The notes below the pieces were generated by a model. The model did no database searches. It saw nothing but the letters and a program-made list of their open reading frames with translations, and had not been told where the DNA came from. From assembly GCA_900556885.1 (NCBI GenBank), contig UNSQ01000026.1, positions 1 to 8,172 of the forward strand: DNA of 8,172 bases, in the 5' to 3' direction. This document shows positions 1-5,225 of this stretch, in pieces. Positions within the stretch are counted from its first letter, which is position 1, and every line of letters begins with the position of its first letter. The position numbers and the translations under genes were made by a program. This DNA comes from Candidatus Saccharimonadota bacterium (GTDB lineage Bacteria; Patescibacteriota; Saccharimonadia; Saccharimonadales; Saccharimonadaceae).

Positions 1-197
1 GCACAATCATGCACCTTACAGGCACTGTCGTCATTACCGTCGACTCGTCCAAGTAGACTATATATACCCATAAAAACATTTTTCAAGTGTCTTTGCTCGA
101 TTTCCTTGAATTCTGTACTGTGTTTGATATCGGCTAAAAATACATCCTTATTTCCCCTAAGGTTGTGAATATACTTATTATGAACAGCATTCGACAT
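1..197 (-). CDS. Unrecognised protein, 5' part only (runs off left edge)
   Basis: An open frame of 65 codons starts at ATG 197-195 and continues to the window edge without a stop, so only the N-terminus is visible. It begins MSNAVHNKYIHNLRGNKD and is hydrophilic at first, with a Lys/Glu/Arg-rich helix-like stretch (about residues 25-42), then MGIYSLLGR, then an acidic segment with two cysteines (C60, C65). I see no signal peptide or membrane helix and do not recognise the family. The start is supported by a perfect TATAAT seven bases upstream. That spacing leaves no room for a ribosome-binding site and implies a leaderless mRNA. The gene follows the membrane-protein gene on the same strand but has its own promoter. 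The chance of an accidental frame is moderate, because the visible part is short. Confidence 0.6.
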   Translation of the reverse strand, partial: MSNAVHNKYIHNLRGNKDVFLADIKHSTEFKEIEQRHLKNVFMGIYSLLGRVDGNDDSACKVHDC

Positions 198-204
198 TTA
201 TTTT

Positions 205-210
205 ATTATA
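205..210 (-). promoter_or_regulatory. -10 box of a probable leaderless promoter
   Basis: A perfect TATAAT reads leftward, followed by seven bases (AAAATAA) and the ATG of the partial left-edge gene. Initiation at the usual distance would fall on or next to the start codon. No convincing -35 hexamer is present 16-18 bases upstream. The same -10-to-ATG spacing is seen at murT. Confidence 0.55.
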
Positions 211-234
211 CAAAATACCAATGAATCATAGTGA

Positions 235-365
235 TACAGACAGCTTGCTTTATAGATATTCTTGCCCCTTCTAGCCGTCTTGCCTTGTAGACGGTCCATC
301 CCTGTTAAGCGTACTTGTCTTGTAGTAAGCTCCACCCATGCTTAATCATCTTGCCTTGTAGATGT
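235..365. repeat. Tandem hairpins with a conserved loop (about 35-base period)
   Basis: This holds most of the intergenic stretch between the membrane-protein gene and the left-edge gene. Three copies of a 10-base core TTGYCTTGTA start at 280, 315 and 351. The arms around each core differ between copies but complement each other: CCGTCT/AGACGG, TACT/AGTA (plus an outer GC/GC across a G-A mismatch) and CATCT/AGATG, each closing an eight-base loop. After the first two cores comes a shared TCCAYCC. A weaker core, TTGCTTTATA at 245, keeps the 35-base period but has no pairing arms. The third hairpin sits directly after the stop codon of the membrane-protein gene. No U run follows any hairpin, so these are not standard terminators. 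Confidence 0.6.
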
Positions 366-368
366 GAG

Positions 369-1238
369 CTAATAACAATTTGTGAAGGTTGTCGACCCGA
401 TAGAGCTACTCGTACAGCTTATACTTGATCTATATCCGCTGTTTGATGATGTACTCTTTGAAGACTCTAGCCACTTATTATATTTATCGACTTCCTGTTG
501 ACGCTTTGCCTTGTAATCTGCGATATATTCTTCGCTATTTTCAGTCTTATATTCTCGATAACAAGATATTACACTGTCGTAGTACGAATTTATTATGTCT
601 GTTGATCCGTCTCTAAACGAAACCATATCATCGCCATCTTTGTCGGCAGTTTTCCACGCTTTATCGTAGGCTGTGTACGCATTATCTAAACATTGCGCCT
701 GGCTTGCATAAGTTGAGTTACTGTCAAGATTTTTTTGCGTATTAAGATAGCCGAAGATGATTGGAGACAATAAGACGGCTAGAGTTACTACAATAATGGA
801 TACGCCAACTAACTTATGGTGGCTTGAGGCTTTATTCTCCTCAATATCATGCCATAGCTTCAATTCGTCTCTGTCGCTAACACTTTTATGAGTTCCTGCG
901 TGTTTTTGGAACATTGCCGCTTCATTCTTCAGGTCTTTAAGATGTCTTTCTAGCTTATCTTTTGTAGATTTGCGAACACCAGTAATGATTGCTAATACGA
1001 GAACTATTACAAGTAAAACAATAGAGGCTATACCAGTTATTTTTGATAGTGCCTCACCGCCTGGCTGATCCATAGATACTAATGCTGTGATTGCACAAAC
1101 AACCAAAAGTAGTGATGGTATTCCGACGGATATGCCCTGATTATCTAGGAGAGTGTCATATTGATTAAGTTGCTGCTTCTTTTGTCGATATTCATTTCTT
1201 ATATCTATCAATATGTCGTCGTCTTTTGCCGTAGTCAC
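369..1238 (-). CDS. Unrecognised three-helix membrane protein with Cys-rich outer tail
   Basis: I do not recognise the family. Numbered from the upstream ATG (1244), there are three hydrophobic segments: about 41-58, 69-90 and 146-166. Between the second and third lies a charged, probably helical, coiled-coil-like stretch (91-142). By the positive-inside rule the N-terminus and this stretch face the cytoplasm, and the last 125 residues are outside. The outer part has four cysteines (C185, C228, C277, C290), an EF-hand-like loop DKDGDDMVSFRD (201-212), a Lys/Glu/Tyr-rich helix and a Ser/Thr-rich end finishing CTSSSIGSTTFTNCY. Start choice: AAGGAGG abuts ATG 1244-1242 with no spacer, but stands six bases before GTG 1238-1236, so GTG (289 residues) is preferred. 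The other option, ATG, gives 291. The gene has its own promoter at 1430-1438 and a long folded leader. A sensor or surface protein is possible, but the function is unknown. Confidence 0.8.
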   Translation of the reverse strand: MTTAKDDDILIDIRNEYRQKKQQLNQYDTLLDNQGISVGIPSLLLVVCAITALVSMDQPGGEALSKITGIASIVLLVIVLVLAIITGVRKSTKDKLERHLKDLKNEAAMFQKHAGTHKSVSDRDELKLWHDIEENKASSHHKLVGVSIIVVTLAVLLSPIIFGYLNTQKNLDSNSTYASQAQCLDNAYTAYDKAWKTADKDGDDMVSFRDGSTDIINSYYDSVISCYREYKTENSEEYIADYKAKRQQEVDKYNKWLESSKSTSSNSGYRSSISCTSSSIGSTTFTNCY

Positions 1239-1244
1239 AAACAT

Positions 1245-1251
1245 CCTCCTT
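1245..1251 (-). promoter_or_regulatory. Ribosome-binding site that decides the start of the membrane protein
   Basis: AAGGAGG on the minus strand touches ATG 1244-1242 with zero spacing but lies six bases before GTG 1238-1236, so GTG is the better start. A CCUCC at 1274-1270 on the same RNA can pair with the GGAGG (5 bp, 20-base loop), which would hide this site. Confidence 0.7.
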
Positions 1252-1280
1252 GTTACTTATGCTAGTTATGGAGGCAAACT

Positions 1281-1424
1281 AAAAAGCTCGCCGCCAGTGA
1301 TAGCCGAAGCTACCCGATACCGTTTCCAGTACCGACCATCGTGAAATAGTGCTCTGACGACGAGCTGTTATTTCACGATGGTTTTTATAACAACCATGCC
1401 GCCAAGGCGGTTTAGGTTGCATGT
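1281..1424 (-). ncRNA. Compact structured RNA: probable regulatory leader or small RNA
   Basis: Read leftward, the transcript expected from the promoter at 1438-1430 would start near 1424 and enter consecutive stems. H0: CAACC/GGTTG enclosing CCGC(CUUG)GCGG (1391-1419). H1: 14 bp, 1335-1348 with 1369-1382, 20-base loop. H2: 1316-1333, 6 bp with two G-U pairs. H3: 1299-1314, GGTAGC(UUCG)GCTATC. Single bases separate H1/H2 and H2/H3. One base later, 1297-1285 can pair over 13 bp (two G-U) with 1366-1354, inside the H1 loop, and the strand ends in a U run (1285-1281). The G-U pairs and the UUCG loop exist only on the minus strand, which fixes orientation. The fold could act as an attenuator for the membrane-protein gene, or be a free RNA ending at the U run. 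It matches no riboswitch, tmRNA, RNase P or T-box motif that I know. The function is unknown. Confidence 0.55.
1335..1386 (+). terminator. Possible rightward intrinsic terminator (shared with leader hairpin H1)
   Basis: Read rightward, the 14-bp inverted repeat 1335-1348/1369-1382 runs directly into TTTTT (1382-1386), a good intrinsic-terminator layout. No rightward gene or convincing promoter lies upstream, so it would only stop antisense transcription through the membrane-protein gene. Its main role is more likely as a hairpin of the leftward RNA. Confidence 0.35.
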
Positions 1425-1429
1425 TTATA

Positions 1430-1438
1430 ATTATATCA
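1430..1438 (-). promoter_or_regulatory. Extended -10 promoter for the structured RNA and membrane protein
   Basis: The minus strand reads TGATATAAT, an extended -10 (TGnTATAAT). This class tolerates a poor -35, and no good -35 is seen at 16-18 bases. Expected initiation at about 1422-1424 is just before hairpin H0, leaving a leader of roughly 180 bases ahead of the coding start. Confidence 0.55.
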
Positions 1439-1499
1439 CTCTAGTAATGAAAATGTGCCCGGCTTAGTTTAACAGAAGTGAAGCATCAATAGTGTGATG

Positions 1500-1622
1500 C
1501 TAATATACAATATTACCAACAAAAGTAGCGGACCGTGATGAACACGTGACTCTAATTTCTGACAAAAGTCTGCTTGCAGCCGCCTTGTTCGCTACTATGT
1601 AATCAAAAAGTTCGAGGAGCAT
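1500..1622 (-). CDS. Possible small ORF, 40 codons, doubtful
   Basis: A frame from ATG 1622 to TAG 1502-1500 encodes a 40-residue peptide beginning MLLELFDYIVANKAAASRLL and ending ATFVGNIVY. The first half could form an amphipathic helix. Only a weak purine stretch (GAGAAA) precedes the ATG, no strong promoter is visible, and the peptide matches nothing I recognise. The rest of the gap from 1440 to 1660 shows only small inverted repeats: GCATCA/TGATGC at 1483-1500, and AGTAGCG/CGCTACT at 1524-1596, inside this ORF. It may equally be non-coding. Confidence 0.2.
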   Translation of the reverse strand: MLLELFDYIVANKAAASRLLSEIRVTCSSRSATFVGNIVY

Positions 1623-1659
1623 TTGTTTTTCTCGACCAATTGAAATCATTCAGTGTATT

Positions 1660-1692
1660 AAAATAGCTGGCGTTTGACCAGTTATTTTTTAT
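1660..1692. terminator. Bidirectional intrinsic terminator after the murT operon
   Basis: ATAGCTGG and CCAGTTAT form an 8-bp stem (one G-U on the plus strand, one A-C mismatch on the minus strand) around the loop CGTTTGA. Rightward it is followed by TTTTTTATTTT. Leftward the stem extends into AAAATA/TATTTT, so it also ends the murT-gatD-glycosyltransferase mRNA right after that operon's last stop codon. Confidence 0.7.
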
Positions 1693-3193
1693 TTTCATAT
1701 AATCCAATAATCAAGTCGCCATCATGGAATTCTTGCTTTAATTGCCAATAGGGTGGAACTTGTTTTTTATATTCGTCATATGTTTTTTCGCGGAGAATAA
1801 GCCAGATTCTTGGAGATTTTACTGACTCTAAAGAGCTAATTTCTGGAGTATTCAATTTTTTAATTAATCCCCATTCGCCAACCCAGCCCAGCTCTTCTTT
1901 CGGCTTCAGAAGTATAATTTCTTTATTTGTGCGGTTGTAATAGGAAGTGTGAAAATAAGTGTAGATCTCGCCAGAAATAATGACATCACTACTCTGGATA
2001 TTCCCATTTATATGATTCATGGCTGCATTGGTGTTATTCCAAGACGATTCTGCAATGTTTTTACCGCCGATATGCCACATGTAATGACCGATAAATAATG
2101 TCAGGACAATAGATATTCCAATAGACCACCATTTTTTATTAGAAAAAATAAGCCCGATGAATACTGCAATCAAGCCGTAAAACGCCGGTGCCGAATAAGT
2201 GAAGTATCGATCTAAGTAAACTGGTCGACCCTGGCTGAGTATGTAAACGATGATCATTGGCAGCAGCAGCCAAATTGTTAAAATCCAAATTGCTGCTTGG
2301 TATTTTGGGCGTTTTTTGGCTAGGATGAATGAAATTGTGATTATAATTGGTGGCAGTAGCAACCCAAAATAGCGGACAATTCTGTCGTCGTAAGTCAAGA
2401 ACATTGATAATGTTGTCGGGATGGTAAATTTAGTAACTTCAGGGATCCAGAAGCCGCCGCTTACTCGGCTGGTTTGGGAGATCATAACCGGTAGCCAAGG
2501 AAGGAATAGCAAAAAGCATGTTCCTGCGGCAAGCCAAACGTTTTTGTCCTTAAATATATTTTTTATGGCAGTGCGATTTCCGCCAAGTTTTAGCCAAATA
2601 TAAACAAAATGTGCCGGTAATACGAGCGCTAGGAAATATTGTGTATAAATACCGAGTGCCGCTAAAATTCCGTATAGCGCCCACCAGAACTTCTTACTTT
2701 TGCTCTCGATTGCCACGACAAATGCGTATGTCATTGCTGCAGCCAAAAGTGTCGCCAATGCATACATTCGAGCTTCGTCGCTATAGCGGATTAAGAACGG
2801 TCCTAGTGCTGCTAAAAAACTTCCAAATACGGCAATTCTTTTAGAGAAAAGTTTTTGGAGTAATAGAAACAATAGAGCAATTGTCAGAACTCCGCACGCA
2901 ACACTAAACCCTCTGAGTGAAGCTACGGAATTGCCGAAAATCAATTGCCAAACGTGCATAATAACGTAATAAAGCGGCGGGGGGACATCAGTGGTCGTAA
3001 TGGCGATAATTTCTCTGATTGGCTGCTGAATGATGGCCGCCGTATATCCTTCATCGTGCCAAATATCGGCTTTTGTTAAATAGGTAAGTCGAACGTTGAT
3101 GGCTAAAATTAAGATTGGAATTAGCCAGATCCAACCGGGCATTTTATGAAGAAATGCATATAGCTTTTTAAGATATATACGGATTTTTTTCAT
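1682..3193 (-). CDS. GT-C glycosyltransferase, family 39/PMT-like, polytopic membrane enzyme
   Basis: 503 residues. The N-terminal half matches the PMT/ArnT-type GT-C fold. A first membrane helix (about 21-38) leads to the outer loop ADIWHDEGYT with the acidic pair D47-E48, the usual catalytic/metal position. Then come VPPPLYYVIMH (70-80, the family's H/P-P-L-Y-Y block) and SDEARMYAL (138-146), another family signature. Many more hydrophobic helices follow to about residue 370, then a soluble outer domain of about 130 residues. Such enzymes take a sugar from polyprenyl-phosphate and add it to protein, lipid or cell-wall polymer on the outer face. The acceptor cannot be told from sequence. The ATG is three bases after the gatD stop with no Shine-Dalgarno, so translation is probably coupled. 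It is the last gene of the murT operon, which points to an envelope role. Confidence 0.85.
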   Translation of the reverse strand: MKKIRIYLKKLYAFLHKMPGWIWLIPILILAINVRLTYLTKADIWHDEGYTAAIIQQPIREIIAITTTDVPPPLYYVIMHVWQLIFGNSVASLRGFSVACGVLTIALLFLLLQKLFSKRIAVFGSFLAALGPFLIRYSDEARMYALATLLAAAMTYAFVVAIESKSKKFWWALYGILAALGIYTQYFLALVLPAHFVYIWLKLGGNRTAIKNIFKDKNVWLAAGTCFLLFLPWLPVMISQTSRVSGGFWIPEVTKFTIPTTLSMFLTYDDRIVRYFGLLLPPIIITISFILAKKRPKYQAAIWILTIWLLLPMIIVYILSQGRPVYLDRYFTYSAPAFYGLIAVFIGLIFSNKKWWSIGISIVLTLFIGHYMWHIGGKNIAESSWNNTNAAMNHINGNIQSSDVIISGEIYTYFHTSYYNRTNKEIILLKPKEELGWVGEWGLIKKLNTPEISSLESVKSPRIWLILREKTYDEYKKQVPPYWQLKQEFHDGDLIIGLYENKK

Positions 3194-3194
3194 G

Positions 3195-3210
3195 AATTAT
3201 CTGGATAATT
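3195..3210. repeat. AT-rich inverted repeat at the gatD/glycosyltransferase junction
   Basis: AATTATC and GATAATT flank two bases. The repeat spans the gatD stop codon and lies just before the next ATG, where a ribosome-binding site is missing. It would fold weakly in RNA and be melted by ribosomes finishing gatD, which fits coupled translation. It could also be chance in AT-rich sequence. Confidence 0.4.
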
Positions 3211-3919
3211 TTAACGCTATCTCTCTCGCTTTATTCGCTAAAATATCGTCAATTTTTTCCAGCCCCGAATCTGCGCTTACGCCGCGTCGCTCTAGCGCCT
3301 CGCCAATAAGAAAGTCTGCAATCTGTGGGTTTTTGGGCAGAATCGGGCCGTGGAGATAAGTGGCAATGATGTTGTTATAGCGAACACCTTCATTTGCGTC
3401 GGTCATGTTATTGCCGGCGCCTTTAATAACTTGCCCAAGAGGTTTGGCGGTCTTATCTAAGAAAGTTTGTCCGCTGTGATTTTCATAGCCAACGATATCT
3501 CCAAATTCCCGGCTTCTAATGACAATGTTACCAATCATCCGCTCGTCGCCAGCAATCGTTTCAATCGGCAGAATGTTAGCGCCAACAATTTCCTCGCCCT
3601 TGAGCGTTCGGAAAAACCGACCAAATAATTGGTACATTCCGCAAATCATCAACATCGGCACGCCGTCTTTTGCTAATTGTCGCAGTTCATCAGCTCGCGC
3701 CAGAAGATCGTTTTGGATAATCGTCTGCCCAGAATCTTGTCCGCCGCCGCCAACAAAAATATCAATTTTAGAAAAATCCGTTGAATCGCCTGGATTGTGA
3801 TCGATAATCTCAACTTCGAAGCCGCGTCGCTCCAGCCGTTTTTTCAGTACTAACGTGTTTCCCCAATCGCCATAAAGATTCATATCTCGCGGGTAAAGTT
3901 GCGCAATTGTTATTTTCAT
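3197..3919 (-). CDS. gatD: Lipid II isoglutaminyl synthase, glutaminase subunit GatD
   Basis: 240 residues, the usual length for this class I glutamine amidotransferase (CobB/CobQ-like). The nucleophile lies in PMLMICGMYQLFG, with Cys93 in the expected elbow. The catalytic His is H190 in ATYLHGP. The conserved GGGGQDSGQ (57-65) and GYENHSG (144-150) blocks are present, as is an Arg in DERMIGN (R127), near the substrate-binding Arg of known GatD. GatD frees ammonia from glutamine and passes it to MurT, which amidates the alpha-carboxyl of D-Glu in the lipid II stem peptide at the cytoplasmic membrane face. Its ATG overlaps the murT stop as TAATG, with GGAGG ten bases upstream inside murT, so the two subunits are translationally coupled. 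All catalytic residues visible to me are intact. Confidence 0.93.
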   Translation of the reverse strand: MKITIAQLYPRDMNLYGDWGNTLVLKKRLERRGFEVEIIDHNPGDSTDFSKIDIFVGGGGQDSGQTIIQNDLLARADELRQLAKDGVPMLMICGMYQLFGRFFRTLKGEEIVGANILPIETIAGDERMIGNIVIRSREFGDIVGYENHSGQTFLDKTAKPLGQVIKGAGNNMTDANEGVRYNNIIATYLHGPILPKNPQIADFLIGEALERRGVSADSGLEKIDDILANKAREIALKLSR

Positions 3920-5181
3920 TATGATATTTCCTCCACGTCGGTTTTTTCGCTCAGCAAGCGACGAATCGCTGTCATGGCTGTGTAGCTACAAAAAATCTGT
4001 TTTGGCTCATCGGGATTAGTATTAATGAAATCTTCCAGGGCTTTCGAAATATTGGTGCCAATTTTCCCAATTGGAATGCCGTCACATTGAAGTCGCAAAG
4101 CCATATCGTAGGCGCGCGCGCCGCTGATCATTGCTACGTTTTCTAATAGCGAAAAATCGACGTCCCAGAACCAACTTACATCTCGTCCGTCGGCGTAATT
4201 GTCATTAACGGCGATCATCGTGGTGCTATTGTTTTTGGCGAACGACAGAAGTGCCAACCGAAAGCCGCTCGGATTTTTCACCAAAATAAGCTCAATTGGC
4301 GTGCCGTTTAAGTAAATCGTTTCGCCACGACCAAACGCTGGCTTTATGCTTTCCAGCGCAGATAAAATCGTATCGGTAATTTCCGGTCCCGCGATTTGTC
4401 GAGCCAGGGCAACCGCTGCCGCCGCGTTGAGAAGATTATAAACTCCAGTAAGTTGCAGGTCTACGTCAATTTCTTTATTGTCAATTTGAAAAGTTGCCTG
4501 TTGAGCGTTAATTTTTTTCAATAAAACATCAGCCGCCACGCTTTGATTTGCGACTGCGGTTCCGTATTTTAGAGTGTCATCCGTCGGCATCAATTGAAGT
4601 AATTCGCTGGTTGTGCCGAAGAAAACTTTTTTAGCTTGGATATGTTCGCTAATCTTAAAAATTCGCGGATCGTCGCGGTTGAGAACGACAGTGTCGCTGG
4701 TGGCTTCAGCTATTTTTTGAAGTAGTGCGGCTGTATTGTCAATTTCTCCAAATCTGTCCAATTGATCGCGCATAACATTCAGAAGCAGGGAAAAGCGCGG
4801 ACGAACAATCTGCACGAATTTAACCGCCCAAGCCTCGTCCAGTTCCAGAACTGCGATGTCAGCGTCCAGCTTGCCGCGGATATTGACCTCATCAAGTAGT
4901 GCTGCTGCCACGCCTCGGGAAAAATTACTACCAGTGCGATTTGTGAAGACTTTCAATCCGACTGATTCTAATAGTTCTACAACAATTTTTGTCGTCGTCG
5001 TTTTTCCATTCGTTCCGCTGATAATCACTACGCCTTGCGGCAAATCTGCCAACGTTCTCTGAATAAATTTTGGGTCAATTTTTTCAATCACCAAACCCGG
5101 CAAGGCTGAACCGCCGCCGCGTAATTTAGCGACTTTCTTGACGCTTTTGCCAATAATAGTACTAATCATCTGTCTTGCCAT
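3919..5181 (-). CDS. murT: Lipid II isoglutaminyl synthase, ATP-dependent Mur-ligase subunit MurT
   Basis: 420 residues. The Mur-ligase P-loop GTNGKTTTTK is at 56-65. The central domain carries VLELDEAW (111-118) and NVMRDQLDRFGE (135-146), both typical of MurT. The C-terminal DUF1727 region has YADGRDVSWFWDVDF (329-343), which in known MurT supplies the Asp completing the GatD active site. MurT activates the D-Glu carboxylate of lipid II with ATP, and GatD supplies ammonia. Odd point: the four-cysteine zinc ribbon that usually interrupts the central domain is absent. Residues 172-245 contain no cysteine, and the whole protein has only two (C366, C398). The ATG lies seven bases after a TATAAT, so the mRNA is probably leaderless. 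An internal ATG at codon 5 is possible but leaves the same problem. First gene of the operon, overlapping gatD by one base. Confidence 0.93.
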   Translation of the reverse strand: MARQMISTIIGKSVKKVAKLRGGGSALPGLVIEKIDPKFIQRTLADLPQGVVIISGTNGKTTTTKIVVELLESVGLKVFTNRTGSNFSRGVAAALLDEVNIRGKLDADIAVLELDEAWAVKFVQIVRPRFSLLLNVMRDQLDRFGEIDNTAALLQKIAEATSDTVVLNRDDPRIFKISEHIQAKKVFFGTTSELLQLMPTDDTLKYGTAVANQSVAADVLLKKINAQQATFQIDNKEIDVDLQLTGVYNLLNAAAAVALARQIAGPEITDTILSALESIKPAFGRGETIYLNGTPIELILVKNPSGFRLALLSFAKNNSTTMIAVNDNYADGRDVSWFWDVDFSLLENVAMISGARAYDMALRLQCDGIPIGKIGTNISKALEDFINTNPDEPKQIFCSYTAMTAIRRLLSEKTDVEEIS

Positions 5182-5188
5182 ATTGTCT

Positions 5189-5218
5189 ATTATACTCTGC
5201 CGGGTCGATGTGCTACAA
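5189..5218 (-). promoter_or_regulatory. murT operon promoter, leaderless
   Basis: The minus strand has TTGTAG (5218-5213), an 18-base spacer and a perfect TATAAT (5194-5189). The murT ATG begins seven bases after the -10, so initiation would fall on or beside the start codon. The -35 overlaps the -10 of the divergent rightward promoter. Confidence 0.65.
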
Positions 5219-5219
5219 T
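5211..5219 (+). promoter_or_regulatory. Rightward extended -10 promoter of the membrane protein/Clp operon, leaderless
   Basis: TGCTACAAT is an extended -10 (TGn plus TACAAT). Six bases later comes ATG 5226, so the mRNA should begin at or next to the start codon. No good -35 is seen, as is common for extended -10 promoters. CTACAA of this element is, on the other strand, the -35 of the murT promoter. Confidence 0.6.
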
Positions 5220-5225
5220 ATCAAT

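Noticed and set aside
235..365. CRISPR array
   Set aside because: Repeats are only 10 bases with covarying arms, the would-be spacers are partly similar to each other, and no cas gene is present.
506..515. A further exact TTGCCTTGTA inside the membrane-protein gene
   Set aside because: Its flanks do not form complementary arms and it is out of phase with the 35-base period. It encodes ordinary codons (Tyr-Lys-Ala-Lys), so it is probably chance.
1270..1310. tmRNA-like stretch (GCAAAC near a CTCGCCGCC reading Leu-Ala-Ala) on the plus strand
   Set aside because: No stop follows the Leu-Ala-Ala frame, no tRNA-like 3' end is nearby, and the pairing evidence puts the functional RNA on the minus strand.
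1524..1596. 73-base segment with a 7-bp closing stem, the size of a tRNA
   Set aside because: Neither strand gives an anticodon arm, a TTC-containing T loop or a GG in the D loop, so it is not a tRNA or a recognisable tRNA remnant.
4856..5062. Plus-strand ORFs opposite murT, gatD and the glycosyltransferase, and minus-strand ORFs opposite the Clp-like gene
   Set aside because: They lie antisense to genes with clear family motifs, have low-complexity or unlikely compositions, and lack start signals. They are shadow frames.
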